A stretch of DNA of 64,000 nucleotides from JAMXLO01 sp037201625 (GTDB lineage: Bacteria > Pseudomonadota > Alphaproteobacteria > Acetobacterales > Acetobacteraceae), in NCBI GenBank assembly GCA_037201625.1, contig JBBCGR010000003.1:1488001-1552000 (forward strand), read 5' to 3'. The stretch's first letter is position 1, and each line of letters starts with the position of its first letter. The position numbers and the translations under genes are program-made. Below, in pieces: positions 25,138-32,945 of the stretch. The notes under the pieces were generated by a model, which was given only the letters and a program-made list of their open reading frames with translations, was not told the DNA's origin and did not search any database.

Positions 25138-26187
25138 ATGCCACTGATCACCCGGCGCCAGTTGATCGCGACAACCGCCGCGGGATCAGCCCTGGCGGGT
25201 GCGGCGCGTGCCCAGGACCTGCCGCCCCACGAGCGCGAACTGTATGACGCGGCGAAGAAGGAGGGCGAACTGACCTGGTATTCCGGCCAGGTCAACGCCG
25301 AGACGGGCGAGGCGGTGGGCCGCGCCTTCACCGAGCGCTATCCCGGCATCAAGGTCAACGTGGTGCGCAGCACCTCGCAGGTTGCCTTCCAGCGCCTGTC
25401 GCAGGACATGCAGGCGGGTGTCGCCCAGTGCGACATGTTCAGTTCGACCGATTACGGCCATTACCTGTTCCTCAAGCGCGAGGGCAGGCTGATGCAGTAC
25501 CGTCCGCGCAACGCGGATGGCTTGCTGGCGCCGGTGCGCGACCAGGACAAAGACAATTTCTGGCAGGTGTTCTACCTCGGGCTGTATCTGCTGGTGTACA
25601 ACACCCAAAAGGTGAAAGCCGAGGACGCACCGAAAAGCTGGAATGATGTGCTCAATCCGCGGTGGAAGGGCCAGTTGGCGATCGGCCATCCTGGATACAG
25701 CGGCGCGATCGGCGTGTTCGGCGTCGCGATCAAGCGCATGTACGGCTGGGACTGGTTCGAGAAGCTGGAGAAGAACAAGCCGCAGATCGGCCGCTCGTCC
25801 GACGATCCGGTGACGCTGCTGAACGCCGGCGAGCGGACCGTCGGCATCTGCGTCTCGCTCGCGCTGCCGCTGCTGAATAAGGCGCGCGGCAACCCGCTGG
25901 AGATCGTCTACCCGACCGACGGCACGCTCGCGGTGTTCTCGCCGAGTGCGATCCCGAAGAACGCACCGCATCCGAATGCGGCGAAGCTGTTCATGGAATT
26001 CGCCACCGGCCCGGGCTACGCGGAGGCGACGCGGAAGTTCTACGTGATGCCGGTGCGTGGCGACGTGCCGCCCCCCGACGGCGCCAAGCCGATCGACCAG
26101 ATCAAGCTGATCGGCGCGACGCCGCAGGAAATCGAGGCGGGCGTCCCTGACATCAAGGAAGCCTGGCGCGACACCTTTGGCGTCTGA
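25138..26187 (+). CDS. Iron-type ABC transporter substrate-binding protein
   Basis: 349 residues. The N-terminus ITRRQLIATTAAGSALAGAARAQ is a twin-arginine-like signal peptide. The mature protein is a class-2 periplasmic binding protein of the ferric iron / 2-aminoethylphosphonate / spermidine type: EGELTWYSGQVNAETGEAV, AFTERYPGIKVNVVR, YLGLYLLVYNTQKV, SWNDVLNPRWKGQLAIGHP, PNAAKLFMEFATG. The ligand is unknown. The permease gene overlaps its end by 11 bp. A purine-rich GAAAGA lies about 10 bases before the ATG. Confidence 0.88.
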   Translation: MPLITRRQLIATTAAGSALAGAARAQDLPPHERELYDAAKKEGELTWYSGQVNAETGEAVGRAFTERYPGIKVNVVRSTSQVAFQRLSQDMQAGVAQCDMFSSTDYGHYLFLKREGRLMQYRPRNADGLLAPVRDQDKDNFWQVFYLGLYLLVYNTQKVKAEDAPKSWNDVLNPRWKGQLAIGHPGYSGAIGVFGVAIKRMYGWDWFEKLEKNKPQIGRSSDDPVTLLNAGERTVGICVSLALPLLNKARGNPLEIVYPTDGTLAVFSPSAIPKNAPHPNAAKLFMEFATGPGYAEATRKFYVMPVRGDVPPPDGAKPIDQIKLIGATPQEIEAGVPDIKEAWRDTFGV

Positions 26188-27922
26188 CCGCGTCTCCGCC
26201 ACCTCGCTGCGCCGGCCTGGGCCAGGACTGCACCGTCCTGAACCCTGGCTGCGCTGGCCCGAGCCCGCCACCTTCGTGTGGCTGCTGCTGATCGCCGCCC
26301 TGCTGTTCCTGGTCGCACTGCCGATGATCAAGCTGATCATCGTGAGCTTCACCACCCGCGCCGGCGCCTTCACCTTCGCCAACTACCTCACCGCCTACGG
26401 CCGGGCGCGCTACCTCGACGCGCTGTGGAACTCGCTGCTGCTGGCGTTGGCCACAACCGGGTGGTCGCTGGTCTTCGCCGTGCCGATCGCCTGGGCGATG
26501 TCGCGCACCGACATACCGGGCAAGGCGCTGATCTGGGCCTCGGTGCTCGGCGCCTTCATCCTGCCGCCGTTCCTCGGCGCGATCGGCTGGATCCTGCTGG
26601 CCGGTCCCAATTCCGGCTTCATCAACCTGGCCTGGCGCGCGCTCACCGGCGCCAGCGAGCCGCTGGTCAACGTCTATACGTTCCAGGGCCTCGCCCTGGT
26701 GATGGCGATGCAGTCCTTCCCGCTGATCTTCATCTTCGTGAAATCGGCGCTCGACATGGTGTCGTCCGAGATGGAGGACGCCGCCAACATCCTGGGCGCC
26801 GGCACCTGGAAGGCCATGCTGAAGGTGACGCTCCCGCTGGTGGTGCCCGCCATCATCGGCTCGTCCATCCTGGTGTTCCTGGAGGCGGTCGCGCTGTTCG
26901 GCACACCCGCCATCATCGGCATCCCCGCGCGCATCAACGTCGCCACCACGCAGCTTTGGCAGTTCTTCGAATACCCGGTGCGCGTCGAGGTCGCCGCCGC
27001 CTATGCCATGCCGATGCTGCTGATCACGCTCGCCATGGTGGGCGCGCAGCGGTTGGTGTTCGCCCGCCGCGGCTATGTCTCGCAGACCGGCAAGGGCGGC
27101 GAACGCCGGCTCATCGCACTCGGCGCCTGGCGCTGGCCGGTGCTCGGCTGGTGCGTGTTCGTCGGCCTGCTCGCGGTCGTGCTGCCGATGCTGGTGTTGC
27201 TGGAGGCGAGCTTCGCCAAGGCCTGGGGCCGCGGCATCAGCTTCGCCAACTTCACGCTGGAGAACTACCGCTTCCTGATCTTCCGCCACGAGACGGCGCT
27301 GTCCACCATCTGGAACACGGTGTGGTTCGCTGCCGCCGCGGCGACGCTCGCCGTGGTGATCGCGCTGCTCGCGGCCTATGTGGTGAACCGCCGCCTGGTG
27401 CGCTTCGGCGGCGTGCTCAGCTTCCTGGCCATGGCGCCCTTCGTCATCCCCGGCATCGTCATGGCGATCGGCTTCTACGCCAGCTACGCCGCGCCGCCGC
27501 TCGCGCTGTACGGCACCGCGGCCATCATCATCCTGGCCTTCACCTCGCGCTTCCTGCCGATCGCCTTCGCCAATGCCAGCGCCGCCGTCGGCGCGCTGCA
27601 TCCCGAGATGGAGGAGGCCGCGCGCATCCTGGGCTGCGGCCGGCTGGCGACGATCCTCCGCATCACCACGCCGCTGCTGCGCAAGAGCCTGCTGGGCGGC
27701 TGGCTGATCGTGTTCATCGTGGCGACGCGCGAGCTGTCCACTGCGATCTTCCTGGTGGGGCCGAACACGCGCACGATGGCGGTGCTGCTGTACGACCTCA
27801 GCGAGGCCGGCAATTTCGAGGTGCTGGCCGCGCTCGGCGGCATCCTGCTGGCGATCACCTTCGCCCTGGTCGGCATCGGCATGACCCTCACCGGCCGCGA
27901 CTTCATGCTGCGCCGGACGTGA
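26177..27922 (+). CDS. Iron-type ABC transporter permease (two fused domains)
   Basis: A 581-residue inner-membrane permease with about twelve helices and two copies of the binding-protein-dependent transport module. The EAA-like cytoplasmic loops are EMEDAANILGAGTWKAMLKVTLPL and EMEEAARILGCGRLATILRITTPLL. This is the FbpB/ThiP-like fused arrangement. The start is TTG 26177, overlapping the binding-protein gene; no other start precedes the first helix. No ATP-binding subunit follows. The next gene overlaps it (GTGA) and encodes an unknown soluble protein. Confidence 0.92.
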   Translation: MASDRVSATSLRRPGPGLHRPEPWLRWPEPATFVWLLLIAALLFLVALPMIKLIIVSFTTRAGAFTFANYLTAYGRARYLDALWNSLLLALATTGWSLVFAVPIAWAMSRTDIPGKALIWASVLGAFILPPFLGAIGWILLAGPNSGFINLAWRALTGASEPLVNVYTFQGLALVMAMQSFPLIFIFVKSALDMVSSEMEDAANILGAGTWKAMLKVTLPLVVPAIIGSSILVFLEAVALFGTPAIIGIPARINVATTQLWQFFEYPVRVEVAAAYAMPMLLITLAMVGAQRLVFARRGYVSQTGKGGERRLIALGAWRWPVLGWCVFVGLLAVVLPMLVLLEASFAKAWGRGISFANFTLENYRFLIFRHETALSTIWNTVWFAAAAATLAVVIALLAAYVVNRRLVRFGGVLSFLAMAPFVIPGIVMAIGFYASYAAPPLALYGTAAIIILAFTSRFLPIAFANASAAVGALHPEMEEAARILGCGRLATILRITTPLLRKSLLGGWLIVFIVATRELSTAIFLVGPNTRTMAVLLYDLSEAGNFEVLAALGGILLAITFALVGIGMTLTGRDFMLRRT

Positions 27923-28422
27923 CCCTCGTCATCGTCAACGACCGCATGCAGCAGGACTACCGCTACCAGCGCACGGCACCCATCGGCGACGCCTTCGACC
28001 CGGGCTTCACGCCGGACCTGACGCCGCAGGAGATGCTCAAACTCGGGGTATTCTGCGGCAAGTACATGACCGACACGCGCGAGGAATTTCCGGCGTCGTG
28101 GTTCGCGCGGGCGAAGCTGGCGCCGGAGCGGCGTGATTGCGCGCTGAACTTCTTCGGTGTCGATGCCAGCCAGCCTCTGTCGGTCTGGCGCGCGAAGGGC
28201 TGGATCCATCCCGAGGATCCGCGCGGCTGGTTCCAATGGTATTGCCGCTACCACATGGGCCGCCGCCTGCCGCAGGAGGACCGGCGGCAGATCGCCCGAT
28301 GGAAGGCGATGCGCCGTCACATCCGGCAGATCGAGCGCAACTGCGCACCCGGCGACCTCGACTGCCGCCGGCGCCAGCGGCAGGCTCTGTTGCACTGGGC
28401 CTACGACAGCCGGCGAATCTGA
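27919..28422 (+). CDS. Conserved hypothetical protein
   Basis: 167 residues from GTG 27919, overlapping the permease stop. A soluble protein rich in Trp, Tyr, Arg and His: FCGKYMTD, EEFPASWFARAKLAPERRD, SQPLSVWRAKGWIHPEDPRGWFQWYCRYHMGRR, then basic IARWKAMRRHIRQIERNC and QALLHWAYDSRRI. From memory, similar sequences occur widely in bacteria, but I know no function. The coupling to an ABC permease whose ATPase is missing is notable, yet it has no Walker motifs and cannot be the ATPase. Confidence 0.8.
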   Translation: MTLVIVNDRMQQDYRYQRTAPIGDAFDPGFTPDLTPQEMLKLGVFCGKYMTDTREEFPASWFARAKLAPERRDCALNFFGVDASQPLSVWRAKGWIHPEDPRGWFQWYCRYHMGRRLPQEDRRQIARWKAMRRHIRQIERNCAPGDLDCRRRQRQALLHWAYDSRRI

Positions 28423-28438
28423 GGCGGTCGACCCCCCG

Positions 28439-28488
28439 GTCGTCGCGAGCAGAGCGATCCTCATGGCGATCGCTCCACGCGCGATGAC
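28439..28488. repeat. Second GTCATTGCGAG-type inverted repeat
   Basis: Outer arms GTCGTCGCG and CGCGATGAC, with a perfect inner stem GAGCGATC (28452-28459) / GATCGCTC (28468-28475). It is a variant of the element at 4576-4642 and again lies between convergent genes, consistent with a bidirectional terminator. Confidence 0.6.
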
Positions 28489-28494
28489 AGCCCC

Positions 28495-29718
28495 TTACTC
28501 CGCAGCCACCGCCACGCGCCCTGCGGTGCCCCACAGCTCCGGCCGCAATTCCTCCTCGCGGTCGGGGAAGGCCAGCGCGCACAGCAGGGTCACCACGCCG
28601 AAGCCCGCCATCACCAGCGTCGCCATGGTCAGGCTGCCGGTCCGCTCGTGCAGCCATGCCACGATCGGCGCGGCCGCCGCGGCCCCCAGGAACCCCACGA
28701 AGAACCGTACCGAATACATCCGGGTGCGCAGCGCGGGCGAGATGTAGCGCGCGGTCATCGTCTCGTTCACCGTCACCTGGCCGAAGATCGCGGCGGCCAC
28801 CACTGCCGCCATCGGCAGCACCAGCCAGCCCTGCGCATAGGACACGCCGACCAGACCCGGCACCAGCAGCGCACTCACCGGCAGGAAGATGCGCTTCAGC
28901 GTCGTGCGGTCGATCATCCGGCCCACCGTGAACTGCGTCAGCGCGCCGCACAGCGTGGCCGCGAACGCCGCCGCACCGATCAGCGGCAGCAGGTCCGGAT
29001 CGCCGCCCAGCCGCTCCTCCATCAGTTTCGGCAGCAGCAGGGTGAAGGCGTTGAACACCAGCCCCGACACGACCGCGATCAGCAGCAGCACGATGACCGC
29101 CCGCCGCACCAGGTGGCGCGGGATCTCGGGGAACGGCCGCGCGCCGTGCTTCACCACCGCCTCCGGCGCCTTCAGCCGCATCCAGGCCAGCCCGATCGCG
29201 GCGCAGACCAGGCCCGGCACCAGGAACGCGGCGCGCCAGCCGGCCACGCTGGCCAGCCCCGCGGTCACCACCGGCGCCAGCGCCACGCCCAGGTTGCCGA
29301 ACGCCCCGTTGATCCCGAGCGCGTGGCCAGGCCGGTCGCCCGCCGCCTCCACCAGCATCGCGGTGCCGATCGGATGGTAGATCGCAGCGAACAGCCCGGT
29401 CGCGGCCAGCATCATCGCCAGCACCAGGGGCGAATCGGCCAGCGCGGTCGCCGCCATCGACAGGCCGGTGCCGAGAAAGAACACCGTCATCAGCACCGGC
29501 CGGCCGATGCGCTGCGCGATCCAGCCCTGCGGCAGCGAGAACGCGCCGTACAGCACGAACATCGCCGTCGCGAGTGCGAGGATCGGCCCGTAGGCGTCGC
29601 CGAACCGTCCGCCCGGCGCCGCAATGGCGAGCACCGCGGTCGGCAGCACCAGCAGCGAATAATGCGTGATGGTGTGGCCGGCGTTGATGAAGGCGATCAG
29701 GCGTGTGTTCGGGCTCAT
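28495..29718 (-). CDS. MFS transporter
   Basis: 407 residues with twelve predicted helices. The N-terminal segment FINAGHTITHYSLLVLPTAVLAI resembles the fosmidomycin-resistance-like (FSR) branch. The MFS loop motif is visible in QGWIAQRIGRP and again in the second half (GRMIDRTTLKR). It is probably a proton-driven exporter. The start at 29718 gives a direct entry into helix 1. It is divergent, 47 bases apart, from an AraC-type regulator that likely controls it. Confidence 0.9.
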   Translation of the reverse strand: MSPNTRLIAFINAGHTITHYSLLVLPTAVLAIAAPGGRFGDAYGPILALATAMFVLYGAFSLPQGWIAQRIGRPVLMTVFFLGTGLSMAATALADSPLVLAMMLAATGLFAAIYHPIGTAMLVEAAGDRPGHALGINGAFGNLGVALAPVVTAGLASVAGWRAAFLVPGLVCAAIGLAWMRLKAPEAVVKHGARPFPEIPRHLVRRAVIVLLLIAVVSGLVFNAFTLLLPKLMEERLGGDPDLLPLIGAAAFAATLCGALTQFTVGRMIDRTTLKRIFLPVSALLVPGLVGVSYAQGWLVLPMAAVVAAAIFGQVTVNETMTARYISPALRTRMYSVRFFVGFLGAAAAAPIVAWLHERTGSLTMATLVMAGFGVVTLLCALAFPDREEELRPELWGTAGRVAVAAE

Positions 29719-29765
29719 GCGCGCCTCGGCCGCTGGAGTTGGCAGGGCGCGGACGCTAATCTGTC

Positions 29766-30590
29766 GTGGCAACGACGTACGGCCAATCCTTGTCGCAAGC
29801 CAGACACGCGATCGACCGATCCCGCCTCGCACCGTTCGAGCAGGCGCCGCGCCCGCTGGTCGGCTACGCCTATGACTACGAGGCGGGCCGCGACACCGGC
29901 TGGCACGAGCATCCGCGCGCGCAGTTGCTGCACGCGACCGCCGGCGTGATGCGGGTGGCAACGCACGCCGCGCTGTTCATCGTGCCGCCCGGCACCGGCC
30001 TCTGGATGCCGGCGCGCACGCCGCATGTGACGCGCATGCCGACGGGGCTCGCGATGCGCGCGCTGTTCCTGCGCGAGGACGCGGCGCGGGCCGGGCCCGG
30101 CGCGGTGACGGTTGTCGCTGTCTCGCCGCTGCTTCGCGAGCTGATCCTGGCGGCCTGCGAGCAGCCGGTGATGTGGGACGAAGACGGGCCGGTGCGCCAT
30201 GTCGTGGCGCTGGCGCTGCATGAAATCAGCCGGGCGGCGACGCGGCCGGTCTCGGTGCCCGCCTGCCGCGATCCGCGGCTGATGCGGGTGACCGACGCGC
30301 TGCTCGACGATCCGGCCGATCCGCGCGGCCTGGACGCCTTCGCCGAGACTGCGGGGGCATCGGCACGCACGCTCGCCCGCCTGTTCCGCCGCGAGACCGG
30401 CATGAGCTTCCAGGCCTGGCGGCGGCAGTTGCGCCTCACGGAGGCACTGGCGTCGCTGTCGCAGGGCGAGACCCCGGCACGCGCGGCCGCCGCGGTGGGC
30501 TATAGCAGTGGACCGGCATTCGGCGCGGCGTTCCGCTCGGTGTTCGGCACCACGCCCGGCCGGTCACGCCAGGGGACCGAGCGGGCGTAG
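29766..30590 (+). CDS. AraC family transcriptional regulator
   Basis: 274 residues from GTG 29766. The N-terminal cupin-like domain has TGWHEHPRAQLLHATAGVMRVATHAALFIVPPGTGLWMPARTPH. The C-terminal double HTH has FAETAGASARTLARLFRRETGMSFQAWRRQLRL and AAAVGYSSGPAFGAAFRSVFGTTPGRSR. This N-cupin AraC type often regulates an adjacent divergent efflux gene, as NimR does for NimT in E. coli; that parallel is inference. No operator was identified in the 47-bp shared region. Confidence 0.92.
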   Translation: MATTYGQSLSQARHAIDRSRLAPFEQAPRPLVGYAYDYEAGRDTGWHEHPRAQLLHATAGVMRVATHAALFIVPPGTGLWMPARTPHVTRMPTGLAMRALFLREDAARAGPGAVTVVAVSPLLRELILAACEQPVMWDEDGPVRHVVALALHEISRAATRPVSVPACRDPRLMRVTDALLDDPADPRGLDAFAETAGASARTLARLFRRETGMSFQAWRRQLRLTEALASLSQGETPARAAAAVGYSSGPAFGAAFRSVFGTTPGRSRQGTERA

Positions 30591-30596
30591 ACCCGC

Positions 30597-32441
30597 TCAC
30601 CCCGTGGGGCCAATCACCTCGAGCACCGACGTCCCATAGCGCTGCAGCTTGGAGGCGCCGACGCCCTTAATCTGGCCCAGTTCCTCGATGCTCGCCGGGC
30701 GCACCGCGGCGACCTCGCGCAGCACCGTGTCGTGGAAGATCACGTAGGGCGGCACGCGCTGCGTCTTCGCTTCGGCCGCCCGCCAGGCACGCAGCGCCTC
30801 GAACAGGGTCTCCACCTGGGGCCCAGCCGCGCCAGGCACGCCAGGAACGGCAGTCCCGCGACCGGGCCGCACGACCTCCGCGCGCCGCCTGGTCTCCTCG
30901 CGCAGCATCACCCGCGTCTCGCCGCGCAGGATCGGCCGCGCCTTGTCCTGCACCAGGAACAGCCCGCCATGCCCGGCCGTGTCCACGTCCAGCGCGCCGA
31001 GTGCGATGAGCTGGCGGATCAGCCCCCGCCAGTATGTCACTGGATGGTCCTTGCCGACGCCGAAGGTCGGCAGCCGGTCGTGGCCGTGCCGGAGCACGCC
31101 CTCCGTGCTCTCGCCCCGCAGCACGGCGATGATGTGCAGCGCGCCGAACACCTGGTCGGTGCGGTACACCGCCGACAGCACCTTCTGCGCCTCGACCGTC
31201 GCATCCGCCACCAGCGGCGGTGCGGCGCAGTTGTCGCAGTGGCCACAGGGCTCGGCCAGTTCCTCGCCGAAACAGCCCAGCAGCGCCTGCGTGCGGCAGG
31301 CGGCCCCCTCGGTGAGCGCGATCATCTCCTCGAGCTTGGTGCGCATCACGCGCTTCTGCGATTCGGGGGCGGCCGACTGCGCCAGCCAGTGCCGCGCCTG
31401 GGCAATGTCCTGCCCGCCATACAGCAGGAGCGTCTCCGACGGATCGCCGTCGCGTCCGGCACGACCGATCTGCTGGTAATACGCCTCCGGGCTGTCCGGC
31501 ATGTCGAGATGCACCACGAAGCGCACGTCGGGCCGGTCGATCCCCATGCCGAAGGCGATCGTCGCCACGACCACGACCGGCTCGCCGGAGCGGAAGCGCG
31601 CGAGTGCGGCACGCTTGTGCTCGACATCGAGACCGGCATGGAAGGCGACCGCCGGGATCCCCCGGTCCACCAGCCGCTGCGTGACGCGCTCGGTCTTCGC
31701 CCGCGAGCCGCAATAGACGATGCCGCAGAGCCCTGCCTGGCGCGACAGCAGGTCGAGAAGCTGGGTGGTCTCGCTCAGCTTCGGCGCCGCGGCGATATGC
31801 AGGTTCGGCCGGTGGAAGCTGGACAGGAAGGTCTCCGCCGCCTCCATCCGCAGCGCCTGCAGGATGTCGCGGCGGGTGCGCGGATCGGCGGTGGCGGTCA
31901 GCGCGACGCGCGGCACGCCGGGAAAGGCATCGGCGAGGCAGGCGAGGCTGCGGTATTCCGGCCGGAACTCATGGCCCCATTGCGACACGCAATGCGCCTC
32001 ATCGATCGCGAACAGGGCGAGGCGGAGATGCGACAGCCGCTCCAGCATGCCGTTCGCCAGCAGCCGCTCCGGCGAGACGTAGACCAGGTCGAGCTGCTGT
32101 TCGATCAGGTCGCGCATCACGCCGCGCGATTCCGCGGCATCGAGGTCGGAATGCAGCGCTCCGGCGGCGACGCCAAGCTGGCGCAGCGCGGCGACCTGGT
32201 CGTCCATCAGCGCGATCAACGGCGAGACCACCACGGCGGTGCCTGGCCGGCACAGCGCGGGTACCTGAAAACAGATGCTCTTGCCGCCGCCGGTCGGTGC
32301 CAGCACCAGCGCATCGCCGCCGGCGACGACGTGGCGCACGACCTGTTCCTGCTGGCCGCGGAATCCCGGGAAGCCGAACACCCGGCGCAGCACCGCCGCC
32401 GGATCATCCCACGCCTCGTCCTGCGCGAGCGCCTCCAGCAC
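30597..32441 (-). CDS. recQ: ATP-dependent DNA helicase RecQ
   Basis: A 3'-5' superfamily 2 helicase of recombination and fork repair, 614 residues. Motif 0 FRGQQEQVVRHV, Walker A APTGGGKS, Walker B as FAIDEAHCVSQWGHEFRPEY (DEAH), motif VI QQIGRAGRDG. A zinc domain follows (C-rich CRTQALLGCFGEELAEPCGHCDNC), then RQC winged helix and a C-terminal HRDC domain ending ELGQIKGVGASKLQRYG. All domains are present. It begins 4 bases after the stop of the small OmpA-like gene, on the same strand. Confidence 0.97.
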   Translation of the reverse strand: MLEALAQDEAWDDPAAVLRRVFGFPGFRGQQEQVVRHVVAGGDALVLAPTGGGKSICFQVPALCRPGTAVVVSPLIALMDDQVAALRQLGVAAGALHSDLDAAESRGVMRDLIEQQLDLVYVSPERLLANGMLERLSHLRLALFAIDEAHCVSQWGHEFRPEYRSLACLADAFPGVPRVALTATADPRTRRDILQALRMEAAETFLSSFHRPNLHIAAAPKLSETTQLLDLLSRQAGLCGIVYCGSRAKTERVTQRLVDRGIPAVAFHAGLDVEHKRAALARFRSGEPVVVVATIAFGMGIDRPDVRFVVHLDMPDSPEAYYQQIGRAGRDGDPSETLLLYGGQDIAQARHWLAQSAAPESQKRVMRTKLEEMIALTEGAACRTQALLGCFGEELAEPCGHCDNCAAPPLVADATVEAQKVLSAVYRTDQVFGALHIIAVLRGESTEGVLRHGHDRLPTFGVGKDHPVTYWRGLIRQLIALGALDVDTAGHGGLFLVQDKARPILRGETRVMLREETRRRAEVVRPGRGTAVPGVPGAAGPQVETLFEALRAWRAAEAKTQRVPPYVIFHDTVLREVAAVRPASIEELGQIKGVGASKLQRYGTSVLEVIGPTG

Positions 32442-32445
32442 GCGC

Positions 32446-32835
32446 TCAGGGCCGGCCGACGCTGATCTCCACCCGCCGGCTCTCGGTCGGCGACAGCGCG
32501 TATTTCACTGGGCCATGGCCACGCTGGCGGACGCGCTTGGCGTCCAGGCCATCGGCCACGAGCAGGTCCACCACCACCTGCGCGCGCAGGTCGGCCAGCA
32601 GGATATTGGCGGCGCGGCTGCCGATCGTGCTGGCGAAACCGTTGACGTGCGCGACATCGCCGGGATGCGACTTCGCCCAGGCAGCGGCCTGACGGATGAC
32701 ATCGGTCGCCGGATCGTCGATCGCCGCCGACCATTCCTGGAAGAACACGACGAAGCGCTGCGGTGGCGTTTCGGCGGCGCGGGCGCTGCCGATCGCTGCA
32801 CACATCACCAGGAGCAGGAGGCAGAGGCGGTGCAT
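32446..32835 (-). CDS. Small OmpA-like exported protein
   Basis: 129 residues from ATG 32835 behind AAGGGA. The signal peptide LCLLLLVMCAAIGSARA is followed by a compact OmpA/MotB-like domain: VVFFQEWSAAIDDPATDVIRQAAAW, VNGFASTIGSRAANILLADLRAQVVVDLLV and RRVEISV. The usual EGHTD is replaced by VNGFAST, so the peptidoglycan-binding aspartate appears to be missing. The gene precedes recQ by 4 bases. Confidence 0.8.
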   Translation of the reverse strand: MHRLCLLLLVMCAAIGSARAAETPPQRFVVFFQEWSAAIDDPATDVIRQAAAWAKSHPGDVAHVNGFASTIGSRAANILLADLRAQVVVDLLVADGLDAKRVRQRGHGPVKYALSPTESRRVEISVGRP

Positions 32836-32945
32836 TGCCGATTCCCTTGTTGGGCGTGGGACCATCCTCCTGCCGCCCGGTTAACCCGGCGTCAACTGCG
32901 CATGGTACAGCGTCGGAGCGCTGGCGCAGCGTTGGCGGCCAGGCG

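Noticed and set aside
25138..26187. Thiamine-binding protein (ThiB) because of the fused permease and the riboswitch in the window
   Set aside because: The riboswitch is 20 kb away, and the sequence looks like the general ferric-iron/phosphonate type without ThiB-specific features I could identify.
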